This document shows, one piece after another, positions 44,908 through 54,200 of a DNA stretch of 64,000 bases. A model generated the notes under the pieces. That model was not told the DNA's origin, made no database searches, and worked only from the letters and a program-made list of their open reading frames with translations. The number at the start of each line of letters is the position of its first letter. The stretch's first letter is position 1. Made by a program: the position numbers and the translations under genes. Location: positions 879,422 through 943,421 of the forward strand of contig HG799463.1 of assembly GCA_000531095.1 (NCBI GenBank). The letters run 5' to 3'. Origin of the DNA: Gemmata massiliana. GTDB lineage: Bacteria; Planctomycetota; Planctomycetia; Gemmatales; Gemmataceae.

Positions 44908-46038
44908 ATGCCGGAATCAAACGAGGATCCGCCCGATATTGAGGACGCGCTGCTGCGGCGCGGCACACGCACCGCAGCACCGTCCGCGATCCGCTCGGGT
45001 CGCGACGTCATGTCGGTCGAGGTCGCGCTCACGGTTTTTCGTCAGATGCTCCGCACGCGCGCTCTTGAGGAGCGCAGCATCAAGATGTCCAAGTCCGGGG
45101 AGGCCTACTTCTGGATAGGCGGGCCGGGCGAAGAGGCCTTCAACGTCTGCCTCGGACTTCAAATCAACAAGGGCCGCGGTCCCGCTCACGATTACCTGCA
45201 CCTCCACTACCGCAGCGCCGGGGTCATGCTCGCGATGGGGATGCCCATGATCGAGCACACGCGGCAACTCGCGATGCGGTGGACCGACCGGCACTCTCGC
45301 GGGCGCAACTTCGTCGGCCACTACAGCATTCCCGAGTGGAACGTCGTTCCGGTGACGAGCGTGATCGAGGTGCAGTTCGCGATGGCGCCCGGTACGGCGC
45401 TCGTCCAGAAGCGCCACGGACTGAAGAACCCGCACGAGAGCGAGGGGATCAGCGTCGTCGTGGGGGGCGAAGCGGGTACCGCGGAAGGCGACTTCGAGAC
45501 TTGCCTCAACTGGAGCACGCGGCCCGGTATGGAACTGCCGGTGCTGATGCTGGTGACCAACAACCGGTACGGGATCTCGACCGACCTCGATACCGTTCAC
45601 ACGCACCGGCCGATCGCGGACCGGGCGGTCCCTTACGGTGTGCGCCACGAGACGATCGACGGCACCGACCCGATCGCGGCGTGGCACGGCATCGATCGCG
45701 CGATGCGGTACTGCCGGCGCGAGCGCAAGCCGTTCCTGCTCGAAGCGATGGTGAGCCGGTTGCACGGGCACTCGTCTTCGAGCGGCGCCCAGCGCAACTG
45801 GAACGAAGTCGATCCGCTGAACGCATTCGAGCAAAAGCTCATCGACGCGGGCGCGATCGACATCAACGGTGTTCGCGCGATGAAGGACGAGGCGAAGGCG
45901 GAAGCGGACGAGGCCGTCGTCGCGACAATGAAAGAAGATGAACCGACCCGCGAGGACGTGTACGCCTTCACCTACGCCGCGAGCGAGGTGGACGCAGTTT
46001 ATCCCAAGGATTTCACCGGTCTTCCCGGAGCGAAGTAA
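44908..46038 (+). CDS. 2-oxoacid dehydrogenase complex, E1 alpha subunit
   Basis: A 376-aa thiamine-diphosphate-dependent subunit, first gene of a 2-oxoacid dehydrogenase operon. The start at 44908 (MPESNEDPPDIEDALL) has GGGAG upstream. Conserved pieces include SGEAYFWIGGPGEEAFNVCL, LHYRSAGVMLAMGM and FVGHYSIPEW. The usual GDG of the ThDP-Mg motif is GEA here (VVGGEAGTAEGDFETCLNW, then LVTNNRYGIST), so Asp is Glu; similar variants exist in related planctomycete enzymes as I recall. Which acid (pyruvate or branched-chain) cannot be read. Confidence 0.9.
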   Translation: MPESNEDPPDIEDALLRRGTRTAAPSAIRSGRDVMSVEVALTVFRQMLRTRALEERSIKMSKSGEAYFWIGGPGEEAFNVCLGLQINKGRGPAHDYLHLHYRSAGVMLAMGMPMIEHTRQLAMRWTDRHSRGRNFVGHYSIPEWNVVPVTSVIEVQFAMAPGTALVQKRHGLKNPHESEGISVVVGGEAGTAEGDFETCLNWSTRPGMELPVLMLVTNNRYGISTDLDTVHTHRPIADRAVPYGVRHETIDGTDPIAAWHGIDRAMRYCRRERKPFLLEAMVSRLHGHSSSSGAQRNWNEVDPLNAFEQKLIDAGAIDINGVRAMKDEAKAEADEAVVATMKEDEPTREDVYAFTYAASEVDAVYPKDFTGLPGAK

Positions 46039-46057
46039 GACATCACCACGAAGGGCC

Positions 46058-46152
46058 GGATTTCGGATTGTGGGTTTGCGATTGGTGATTGGAAGCCCTC
46101 GGGGACTAACCCGACCTTCAATCTTCGATCACAAATCCGCAATCGGAAATCC
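46058..46152. repeat. Imperfect inverted repeat between the E1 genes
   Basis: Arms of 38 and 37 nt (46058-46095 and 46116-46152) pair with several mismatches; each looks like GGATTTCGGATTGTGGGTTT-type sequence. The pattern suggests a decayed dispersed palindromic element. It sits in the 164-bp gap between the E1 alpha and E1 beta genes and could affect the relative amounts of the subunits. Confidence 0.7.
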
Positions 46153-46205
46153 CGCTCCCCGTGGTGAACGGCTTTTACGGCCTGTAACTTCGCCGAGGAG
46201 CAATG

Positions 46206-47264
46206 ATGGCGAACATGGCACAAGCGGTGCGAATGGCACTGCACTACGGCGAGAAGCACCTCGGTGTGACGGACGTGTTCGGTGAAGACGTCGGTCCGCC
46301 GCTCGGCGGGGTGTTTACCGCGACCCAGGGGCTGAAGACCGCGTGGAACACCCCGCTCGACGAGCGCGGCATCATCGGCACCGCGATGGGGATCGCCTAC
46401 GCCGGCGGCCGGCCCGTCTGCGAGATCCAGTTCTGCGACTACGCCTTCAACGTTCTGGACATGTTCAAGCTCGCTGGCAACCAGCGGTGGGCCAGCGGCG
46501 GCGGGTACGACATGCCCATTGTCGTGATGACGCCGAACGGGGCGGGCATCCGCGGGAGCCTGTACCACTCGCACAGCTTCGAGAGCTGGGCGAGCCGGCT
46601 CGCGGGCTGGAAAATCGTGATGCCGTCCAGCGCACTGGACGCTTATGGCCTCGTGCTCGCGGCGATCAAAGACCCGAACCCGGTCCTCGTTTTGCTCCCC
46701 AAAGCGCTGCTCCGCGCCCGCGACACGCGACTCATCCCGGGCGAACCGGCCGACGCGGACGAACTGAGCCGGATGATCGACGCGCCGATCGGGGACCGCA
46801 CCGAGTGGGAACCGAACTGGCCGGAACTCGAAGACCACACCGTGAAGATCGGTACCGCCGAACTGGTTCGCGAGGGCACGTTCGGCACCGTCATCAGCTA
46901 CGGGCGCTTGCTGCCGCTGTGCGCACAAGCCGCGGACGAACTCGCGACCGCGCACCACCGCACGTTCGACGTGATCGACCTGCGGAGCATCTTCCCCTAC
47001 GACTGGGATATGATCTCCCGTAGCGTGCTGAAAACGGGCCGCGTGCTGATCGTGAACGAGGACACCGAGGTCACGAACTTCGGCGAGCACCTGCTCCGCC
47101 GGATCGTGGACGAGCACTTCTACGATCTCTCGGTGCGCCCGCGGACGCTGATGGGCAAACACGTGCCCGGCATCGGCATGAACCAGAACTACGAACTCAA
47201 CAGCGTCCCGCAGTTGGGCGACATTCGCAGCGCGCTGTGGGATCTGGCGACCGAGGCCACTTAA
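46206..47264 (+). CDS. 2-oxoacid dehydrogenase complex, E1 beta subunit
   Basis: A 352-aa transketolase-fold partner of E1 alpha. The ATG at 46206 (MANMAQAVRMALHY) suits the upstream GAGGAG better than the one at 46203. Typical pieces are VFGEDVGPPLGGVFTATQGL, DERGIIGTAMGIAYAGGRPV, YALNDMFKLAG-like (NVLDMFKLAGNQRWASGGGY), and the C-terminal transketolase domain DVIDLRSIFPYDWDMI and RVLIVNEDTEVTNFGEHLLR. It pairs with E1 alpha to form the alpha2-beta2 or dimer form of the enzyme. The E3 gene is not in the window. Confidence 0.93.
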   Translation: MANMAQAVRMALHYGEKHLGVTDVFGEDVGPPLGGVFTATQGLKTAWNTPLDERGIIGTAMGIAYAGGRPVCEIQFCDYAFNVLDMFKLAGNQRWASGGGYDMPIVVMTPNGAGIRGSLYHSHSFESWASRLAGWKIVMPSSALDAYGLVLAAIKDPNPVLVLLPKALLRARDTRLIPGEPADADELSRMIDAPIGDRTEWEPNWPELEDHTVKIGTAELVREGTFGTVISYGRLLPLCAQAADELATAHHRTFDVIDLRSIFPYDWDMISRSVLKTGRVLIVNEDTEVTNFGEHLLRRIVDEHFYDLSVRPRTLMGKHVPGIGMNQNYELNSVPQLGDIRSALWDLATEAT

Positions 47265-47324
47265 AAGAACCCGATTCCCGGTCGAACGAAAAGCCCACAC
47301 GGGACACGCGAGCGGAGCGAACAC

Positions 47325-47603
47325 ATGGATTTTCCTCTCCCGCCGGTCGGCGAAGGGCTGCTCGAAGTCGAGCTGACCCGCTGGCTCGTGAGGCCCGGCG
47401 ACGCGATCGCGCGGGGCCAAGCGATGGCCGAGGTGATGTCCGACAAGGCGAGTATGGAGGTGCCGGCACCCTTCGCGGGCACGATTACCGCGCTGAGTGC
47501 CGCGCCGGGCACGAAGATCAAAGTTGGTCAGGTGATCCTGAGTTACACCCCGGTCGGCGATGGGAGCGCGAAAGACAAACCTACCCCCCGCCCCCCTCCC
47601 TGA
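47325..47603 (+). CDS. Lipoyl domain: 5' fragment of an interrupted E2 gene
   Basis: A 92-aa biotinyl/lipoyl-type domain beginning MDFPLPPVGEGLLEVELTRW, with the lipoylation lysine in EVMSDKASMEVPAP. It is followed by the start of the inter-domain linker and then stops at a TGA (47601) inside the palindromic element. The rest of a normal E2 (peripheral-subunit-binding and catalytic domains) follows in the same frame after the element. A free lipoyl domain protein is possible but this is most simply read as the 5' part of one E2 gene. The start has GGAG 8 nt upstream. Confidence 0.85.
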   Translation: MDFPLPPVGEGLLEVELTRWLVRPGDAIARGQAMAEVMSDKASMEVPAPFAGTITALSAAPGTKIKVGQVILSYTPVGDGSAKDKPTPRPPP

Positions 47604-47717
47604 AGGAAAGGGGGAGCTGACGCGCGAGCCCGCTGAACTTGGGTCAGTGTCTCCCTCGGGTGTGAGTTCTGTCTCCCCCTTCCCTTCAGGGAGGGGGGAC
47701 GGGGGGTAGGTCTTCGC
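47568..47717. repeat. 150-bp palindromic element interrupting the E2 gene
   Basis: Left arm 47568-47616 and right arm 47673-47717 are near-perfect inverted repeats with ends GCGAAAGACAAACCTACC and GGTAGGTCTTCGC. It contains two in-frame stops for E2 (47601 and 47634) but its length leaves the frame on both sides the same. No target duplication is obvious. It looks like a non-autonomous palindromic element of a dispersed family. Confidence 0.8.
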
Positions 47718-47762
47718 ACCTCCAACGGCCACACCACGACGCTTCCGCCCGCAGCACCGTCC

Positions 47763-48653
47763 GTGCGCATGCTCGCCCGCAAGTTCGGGGTCGACCTCTC
47801 ACTCGTTCGCGGGAGCGGCCCGCACGGGCGCATCCTGCTCGACGACCTCGCACCGTACCTTACTCCGCGCCCCAGCCCCGGTGCCCGTCCCGCGTCCGCG
47901 CCGAGCGGAACGGACACGTCGAAACTCGATTTCGGCATCGCCGGCACGCGACAGAAACTCATCGGCCTGCGCCGGCGTATTGCCGAGCACATGGTCGAAT
48001 CGAAGAAGCACATCCCGCACTATTCGTACATCGACGAGTGCGATCTCACCGACGCGGTGAAGCTGCGGACCCAACTCCGCGAGCCACTCGCCAAGGCCGG
48101 CGTGAAGCTCACCTACCTCGCGTTCTTCGTGAAGGCCGTGGCGCGGGCGCTCAAGGAGGTGCCGATCGTCAACAGCACTTACGACGAGGCCGCGGGTGAA
48201 GTGGTGCTCCACGACAAGTATCACATTGGCATCGCGGTCGCGGCCCCGAGCGGGTTGATGGTGCCGGTCGTCAAGGACGCGGACAAGAAAGATCTGGCCA
48301 CCATTGCCACCGACATCGAGCGCCTGGGCAACGACGCAAAAAGCGGCAAGAGCAAGCTCGATGACCTGCGCGGCAGCACGTTCACGGTTACGTCGGTGGG
48401 GGGGATCGGTGGGCTGATCTCCACGCCGATTATCAACCACCCGGAAGTCGGGATCATGGGCGTGGGCAAAGTGGTGAAGCGCCCGCTCTACGACGCCAAC
48501 GGCGCGCTGAAACCGTCGGACATCGTGTACCTGTCGTTCTCCTTCGATCACCGTGTTGTGGACGGCGCGATCGGGGCCGCATTCGGCAACGCCGTCACGC
48601 GCTACCTCCAGACCCCGGCCGTGCTGCTTCTGCCGGAGACGTTCGGTGGCTGA
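47763..48653 (+). CDS. Dihydrolipoamide acyltransferase E2: 3' fragment (PSBD and catalytic domains)
   Basis: A 296-aa fragment with the peripheral-subunit-binding domain (ARKFGVDLSLVRGSGPHGRI) and the catalytic core ending in the HxxxDG-type motif (SFDHRVVDGAIGAA), preceded by TVTSVGGIGGLISTPIINHP. It lacks a lipoyl domain. The possible starts are GTG 47763 or ATG 47769, but no clear ribosome-binding site precedes them, so efficient re-initiation is doubtful. Its stop overlaps the next gene. It would need the free lipoyl fragment upstream, or readthrough, to function. Confidence 0.85.
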   Translation: MRMLARKFGVDLSLVRGSGPHGRILLDDLAPYLTPRPSPGARPASAPSGTDTSKLDFGIAGTRQKLIGLRRRIAEHMVESKKHIPHYSYIDECDLTDAVKLRTQLREPLAKAGVKLTYLAFFVKAVARALKEVPIVNSTYDEAAGEVVLHDKYHIGIAVAAPSGLMVPVVKDADKKDLATIATDIERLGNDAKSGKSKLDDLRGSTFTVTSVGGIGGLISTPIINHPEVGIMGVGKVVKRPLYDANGALKPSDIVYLSFSFDHRVVDGAIGAAFGNAVTRYLQTPAVLLLPETFGG

Positions 48654-49938
48654 TCGCAGCGGTACAACGTGGATACTACGGTTCGCGCCGGCCGTGTTAC
48701 TCGGCCTGCTGGGTGTTCAGCAGGCTCTGGCAACGAACCACTTTCCCGACCTCTTCATCTACCGCGCCGGCTCGGAACTCGGGCTGCGCGGCGAGTCTCC
48801 TTACAACATCGCACTCATTCGACAGATCACATCGGCCCAGTTCCCGGACGATAGCCCACAGGAAGACAGTTTCATCCTGAATTGTGGGTACTTTCTCCCA
48901 CCGATGGCCGCACTCGTGTTCGCGCCGTTCGCGGCACTCGCGTGGCCGGCAGCCAAGGTCGCCTGGGGGATCGTGATCGGCTTCGCCGCGGCTGGGATCG
49001 CCTCGTTACCGGATCTGTTTCAGAAGTCCGGTGCCGAGCCGCCGATACGAACGGGGGTTCTATCGCTCATCGTGCGGTTCTCGCTCGTGTTGAACCCGCT
49101 CGCACTGGCAATCGCAATCGTCGGACAGGTCACCGTCGTTTCGGTCGGGTGCGTGGTGGTGGGGTTGTGGTGCATTTCGTACAACCGACCGGTGCTCGGC
49201 GCGGTTCTGTGGTCCGTGGTGTTCGTGAAGCCACACGTCGCTCTGCCTCTTATTCCACTGGCTTGGTACCTCGGTGGCTGGAAACCTGCCGCGATCCTGG
49301 TCGCTTTAGTAGCCGGTTTAAACCTGCTCGGTGCAACAGTGATGGGCGGTTCGCCACTGTTCCTGAAGGATTACTTCGACTACCTCCCGACCGGCCACAA
49401 GGCCGTTCTGTACAACCAAGCGGAACGGAACCCACAAATCACGAGTTGGAACCGCCTTCTCATCTCGTGCGGCGGTCCACCCATCGAGCTCAGTGCGATC
49501 ACGACGATCGCCGGCTACCTCGTATGGGGCGGGCTGGTGGTCGGTCGGTGTGCGGTGACAGGTCGGCGCCCGCCCGCGCCGTGGGCGGGCGCGGCGGCCG
49601 TTTCGGGTGCGGTGGTGTGCAGTCAGGTATTGGTGTACGAGCTGCTGATGCTCGTGATCGCCGTGCCGTGGATACGCGATTTGTTCGCTGCCCGGCGCCT
49701 GGTGTGGGGCTGGACGGCCGTGCTATTCCTGGTGATTCAGACGATCCCTATCAACGGCACAAGCCCGGTGCTCGATTTCTACCGCCCCGGCGGCGCGCTG
49801 GCGTTCGCGCTACTCGTACTCCTGGGGCCAATCGCTCCGGAGCTGCTCCCGCTCTCGCCTTCCTTGCAATCGGGGGAGCACTGCCCCGCACCGGTCGCGC
49901 GACAGGACGAACCCGGCTTCACGACACGGTGCCCTTAA
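48646..49938 (+). CDS. GT87/DUF2029-like polytopic membrane glycosyltransferase
   Basis: A 430-aa membrane protein with about ten hydrophobic helices. The GTG start at 48646 ([13 protein letters not shown]) overlaps the E2 stop by 8 nt and has GGAG 8 nt upstream, so it is translationally coupled. The opening [15 protein letters not shown], then [20 protein letters not shown] and [20 protein letters not shown], and the later [19 protein letters not shown] match DUF2029 (GT87) proteins, polyprenyl-phosphate-mannose-dependent in some members. The substrate is unknown. Its 3' end overlaps panD by 20 nt on the opposite strand. Confidence 0.8.
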   Translation: MADRSGTTWILRFAPAVLLGLLGVQQALATNHFPDLFIYRAGSELGLRGESPYNIALIRQITSAQFPDDSPQEDSFILNCGYFLPPMAALVFAPFAALAWPAAKVAWGIVIGFAAAGIASLPDLFQKSGAEPPIRTGVLSLIVRFSLVLNPLALAIAIVGQVTVVSVGCVVVGLWCISYNRPVLGAVLWSVVFVKPHVALPLIPLAWYLGGWKPAAILVALVAGLNLLGATVMGGSPLFLKDYFDYLPTGHKAVLYNQAERNPQITSWNRLLISCGGPPIELSAITTIAGYLVWGGLVVGRCAVTGRRPPAPWAGAAAVSGAVVCSQVLVYELLMLVIAVPWIRDLFAARRLVWGWTAVLFLVIQTIPINGTSPVLDFYRPGGALAFALLVLLGPIAPELLPLSPSLQSGEHCPAPVARQDEPGFTTRCP

Positions 49939-50278
49939 TCGTGTTCCCGCGGTCGATGAACACGACCCGCGGCTGGTGTACGCGGGCGTCCGCGTCCTCG
50001 TACTCCGCGAACGTCGCGATAATCACGATATCGCCGGTGCGGATCAGGTGCGCACCGGCCCCGTTCACGCAGATCACCCCGCTCCCCCGCGGCCCTTCGA
50101 GTGCGTAGGTGATGAGGCGCGTCCCGTTGGTCACGTCCCACACGTGGATCTGCTCGTGCGGCAGGATGTCCGCGGCTTCGAGCAGGTCGGTGTCGATCGT
50201 CAGACTGCCCTCGTACTCGACGTTCGTTTCCGTCACCGTCGCGCGGTGCAGTTTCGACTTCATCATGAATCGGCGCAT
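49919..50278 (-). CDS. panD: Aspartate 1-decarboxylase
   Basis: A 119-aa pro-enzyme that makes beta-alanine for pantothenate and coenzyme A. The N-terminus [20 protein letters not shown] lines up with the E. coli enzyme, and cleavage between Gly24 and Ser25 in YEGSLTID would generate the pyruvoyl cofactor. [19 protein letters not shown] and the ending IKGTVS are also typical. The start is the first of three ATGs because it gives the family length. The end overlaps the GT87-like gene by 20 nt. Confidence 0.96.
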   Translation of the reverse strand: MRRFMMKSKLHRATVTETNVEYEGSLTIDTDLLEAADILPHEQIHVWDVTNGTRLITYALEGPRGSGVICVNGAGAHLIRTGDIVIIATFAEYEDADARVHQPRVVFIDRGNTIKGTVS

Positions 50279-50375
50279 GTGATCCCCAACTCGCGATCCG
50301 TTAGCATTTCGCTGACCATTCTACGCGCAGCGGGTAAGATGTCGTGCGGACGACACCTATAAAGGAGCCTGATTC

Positions 50376-51062
50376 ATGCGAATTGCTTTACAATTCGGTG
50401 CCCTCGCGGTCGTGGTGTGCGCCGCGAGCCTGCGCGCGGACGAGAAAGCCCAACCCCCCGAAAAGCCGGCCGCGCCGCCCGCCGGGTTCACGAGCCTCTT
50501 CAACGGCACGAGCCTCGACGGGTGGAAGGTGAGCGGCGGTAAGGCCGAAGCCTGGGGCACCGAAAACGGCACGATCGTGTGCAAAAGTGGCGGGGGCGGG
50601 TACCTGCTGACCGAAAAAGAGTACGCCAACTTCGAGTTCCGGTGCGAGTACAAGTGGGCGAAAGCGGGCGGCAATAGCGGCGTCGGCATCCGCACCCCGG
50701 AAAAGGGCGATCCGGCCTACGCCGGCATGGAGATCCAACTCATCGACGACGAGGGCTGGGAATCGGTCAACAAGTCGAAGTTGGCCGGCTACCAGCACAC
50801 CGGCTCCATCTACGATGTGCAGCCCGCGAAAGAGGCGAAGAACAAGAAGATCGGTGAGTGGAACACCGTGAAGATCGTCTGTGACGGGCGCAAGGTGACC
50901 GTCGTTCACAACGACGTGGAACTGGTGAACGCGACCCTTGACGACTACAAGAAGAAGTTCGATAAGCACCCCGGCTTGGAGCGCACGAAGGGGCACATCG
51001 GGTTCCAGAGCTACAACATCCGCGTCGACTTCCGCAACGTGTGGATCAAAGAACTGAAGTAA
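50376..51062 (+). CDS. Exported DUF1080 (3-keto-disaccharide hydrolase-like) protein
   Basis: A 228-aa protein with a signal peptide (QFGALAVVVCAASLRAD) and a strong ribosome-binding site (AAAGGAG). The DUF1080 domain is concanavalin-like and shows FTSLFNGTSLDGWKVSGGK, GNSGVGIRTPEKGDPAYAGM, EIQLIDDEGWE and KGHIGFQSYNIRVDFRNVWI. In recent work this domain has been linked to hydrolysis of 3-keto-glycosides; planctomycetes carry dozens. The position in this gene island gives no further hint. The gene is monocistronic and followed by a long nested palindrome. Confidence 0.93.
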   Translation: MRIALQFGALAVVVCAASLRADEKAQPPEKPAAPPAGFTSLFNGTSLDGWKVSGGKAEAWGTENGTIVCKSGGGGYLLTEKEYANFEFRCEYKWAKAGGNSGVGIRTPEKGDPAYAGMEIQLIDDEGWESVNKSKLAGYQHTGSIYDVQPAKEAKNKKIGEWNTVKIVCDGRKVTVVHNDVELVNATLDDYKKKFDKHPGLERTKGHIGFQSYNIRVDFRNVWIKELK

Positions 51063-51078
51063 TCTATTGGGAACCAAC

Positions 51079-51215
51079 AGAATCCAGGGGTTGAAACCCC
51101 TGGCCATTACCGGTGGCCCCGTTGCGGCCGCAAAGACAACGGGGCCACCGGTCTTTTGCATTTGGACCCCGAAGGGGTCACCGGTAGTAGCCAGGGGTTT
51201 CAACCCCTGGATTCT
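51079..51215. repeat. Nested palindromes in a convergent gap
   Basis: An outer 26-bp perfect inverted repeat (51079-51104 with 51190-51215) encloses an inner 16-bp perfect one (51109-51124 with 51137-51152) and a short hairpin at 51165-51179. Each outer arm is itself palindromic (CCAGGGGTTGAAACCCCTGG). It fills most of the 165-bp gap between two convergent genes and can act as a bidirectional terminator. Confidence 0.85.
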
Positions 51216-51227
51216 TGGATTTATTGG

Positions 51228-54200
51228 CTATACCGGAACGAGGTACGTGCCCGCGAGCCGGTCTTGCGGCGGGCGCGCCGGGAATCGCAGTGCGATTACC
51301 GCGTATATGGGCAATAGTGCCGCTGCGAGGAGCCACAGCACGGCCGCCAGATACATTGCGTCGGGCAAATAGACCTGCAACAGAATCGAACCGAGCAACA
51401 GCGCCGTAATCGGGAACCACACCAGTCCGGCCCGGAACGAACACTGTCGACGGTACGCCGGGCGCCCGTCCGCACGGATAATTGCGATACCCGCCAGCAT
51501 CATTGATACCCCACGCCGAGTTACACCCGCGAAGAGCATCAACCCGACCGGCACGAGCGCGAACACCATCGATACGATTGGCACGACCGAAACCCACGGC
51601 GCGCGGGAGCGAGACTGAGAGGAGCCCGCCGGCGCACCGGCCCACAGGAGCACGGGCTCCACCGCACTCGGGGAGAACACGGTGCGGTCCGCGCCCGAAC
51701 GTTCCAGTATGAGACGCTGTGGACGGAACAACTGTGCGTGCCGGAGTTCGGCTTCCGCCTGGGTGCGCTCGACGAGTTCGTTCACGCGCGATTTCGCGTT
51801 CGGGTTGCTGAGTGCGGACAAAAGTTCCGGGGTGACCGCGTCCGGAAGTCGAGTTAGCGTTTCTGGGTGCGCCAGAACTTCGGCGGCCTGCTTCGCGCGC
51901 TGAGCTTGCAGTGTGGACTCGAACGCCATGAACAGCGCGAGCATAAACGCAATCGCGAACATGCTCGCCACGGGCAGGGCTAACAGCGCGGCCTGGATGC
52001 CCAGGTGCGCCGCCCGCACTTGCGCGGTGACTTCCGGCTGCTGGGCATGCGTTTCGGCCAGTTCCTTTTGAAACTCCACGAGCGGGGGCTCGGTTTCAAA
52101 GAGCTGGTTCAATACGCGGCTCGCGTGCGCCGGGAGCGGCGCACGCACGGGGCCGTTGTTCGATCGCGGTTGGCCTTCCAGTACGAGCGACGTCACCTCG
52201 CGCAGTACGGCCAGCGGCTCGTTGGGGCGGTAATGCGACGCACACAGCGGGAAATCGAGCACCTGCACGCGGCCGTTCGGCTCGACCCAAACGTGATCGA
52301 GTGCGAGACGCGGGGGGACCGAGCTTTCGGTCTCCGCGACGCGGAACTCTTCCACCAGTTGTTCGAGTAAATAGCGGGCATCGGCCCACGGCATCGGGTA
52401 CCCGGGGCGAACCGCTTCGACGAGCGGTCCGCCGAGCGGCGCCGCGAACGCGGTCCAGTCGAACCCGGTTCCGCCCCAACTGATCGCCCCGCGACCCACG
52501 CGGCGCAAGCGCGTCGGGCGCCCGGGGTCGGTGTTGAGGCTGAGCGTGCCCCACGGACGCAGCCAAAGGAGCACGCTGCGCCCGAGCGACCGGTCCTCCG
52601 CGAGCCACACTTGCTCGTCATTCGATTCGACCGAGAGGCGCCCGCGCACGACGTACCCACCGACGACTTCGGGCAGCGCATCCGCGGGGGGCGGAAGCAG
52701 CGTTTGAAGCGGGGTCGGCTGGCGCACCGCGAGCCGCAGCTTGCGCGCGCCTAGGGGCCGCTGCGTGACGCGACACCCGCTCGCGAAGTCGTGTATCCCT
52801 CGGTAGCACCACTTCTTCCGAACCTGGAGCAAAATCGCCGTGGCGCTGCCGAGGAACGCGACGGTACCGAGCACCCCACCCAATCCGGGACCGAACCAGT
52901 GGATCAGTTCCTCTGGTATGAAGAACGCCCCGGCGAGTAGTGCGTGGAAGACGAACACCCGCACCAGCGCGCGGCTGACCCCGGGAGGGCCAGTCTGCCC
53001 GATGCGTGAGACTCGCAGCCCGAGGAGCCACTTGCCGGGCGTGGCGCCGAGCAACCCTTCGCTCAGGGCGAAGTACGCCGTCAGTAACCCGACCGGGAGC
53101 CAGCGCAGCTCGAAGAGGTCGATTTTGCCCGTCCGCGAGCCTTCCAGCCAGATGCGGAGTACTTCCGCTGGGAAAATCAGGAACGTGAGCAGGATGCGGT
53201 CGAGAATATACGCGGCCGCGAGCACCCGCGGCCGGGCGGGGCGCTGGCGCTCGGGGAGTAGATCGACGAGCGCTTCGCGCAGATCGTCGAGCGTCTGCCA
53301 CCGGCGCGTGCGGTCGCGCTCCAGTCCTCGCAGAAGAACGCTTTCGAGTTCCGCGGTGACTTCCGGGCGCTTGGTGCGGATTCGCGGTAGAGGGTCGGAG
53401 ATCGCCTTGGCGAGCGCGGTCGCGGCGCTCTCGTGGTGGAACGGTGCTTGGCCGGTGAGCAGGAAGTACAGCGTGGCCGCGACCGAGTACACGTCCGAAC
53501 CGTAGTCGAGCGGCTCCCCGCGGATCTGTTCCGGGGACGCGAACAGCACCGTACCGAGGAACGCGCCGGTCTGGGTGAGGTGGTTCTGCCCGGTGCCCGC
53601 GAGCGACTTCGACAGGCCGAAATCACCGACTTTGACGCGGTCGTCGGCCGTCAGGAAGCAGTTGGACGGTTTCACGTCGCGGTGAATCATGCCGACGCGG
53701 TGCGCTTCGCTCAGTCCGTCGATGATGTCCAGCGTTCGAGTAATGGCTTCGTGCTGGGACAGCGGGCCGCGCTCGTCGATGAGATCCTTGAGCGTGCGCC
53801 CCGGCATCAGCTCCATTACGATGTACGGGCGCCCGTTCTCGGTATCGGCGGCCAGCACGAACACGCAGCGCGGGTGCGTGAGCTGGCTCGCGAGCCGCCC
53901 CTCCTGGCGGAACCGCTCGACCGACGACGGGTTGGACGCGAGCCGCGACGACAGCAGCTTCACCGCGACGCGGTGCCCGGAACCGGGCGCTTCGGCCTCG
54001 TACACGGTGCCCATTCCGCCGGCGCCGAGCATCTTCACGAGCTTGTACCCGCCGACCTCTTCCGGGGCCGGTTCCTGGGCGGGCGGCAGATCGTCATCGA
54101 TCCCCGAATAGACCTGATCGGCATTGGGGGTGAACGTCTGCGTGTGTGTTTCGGACGGCGGGCGCGCGCTGTCGGTGAGTTTCTGCCCGCAGTACATGCA

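Noticed and set aside
47237-47620. Alternative ORF running through the E2 lipoyl region and palindromic element
   Set aside because: It is an arginine-rich shadow of the E2 frame, ending PPPSLKERGS within the repeat.
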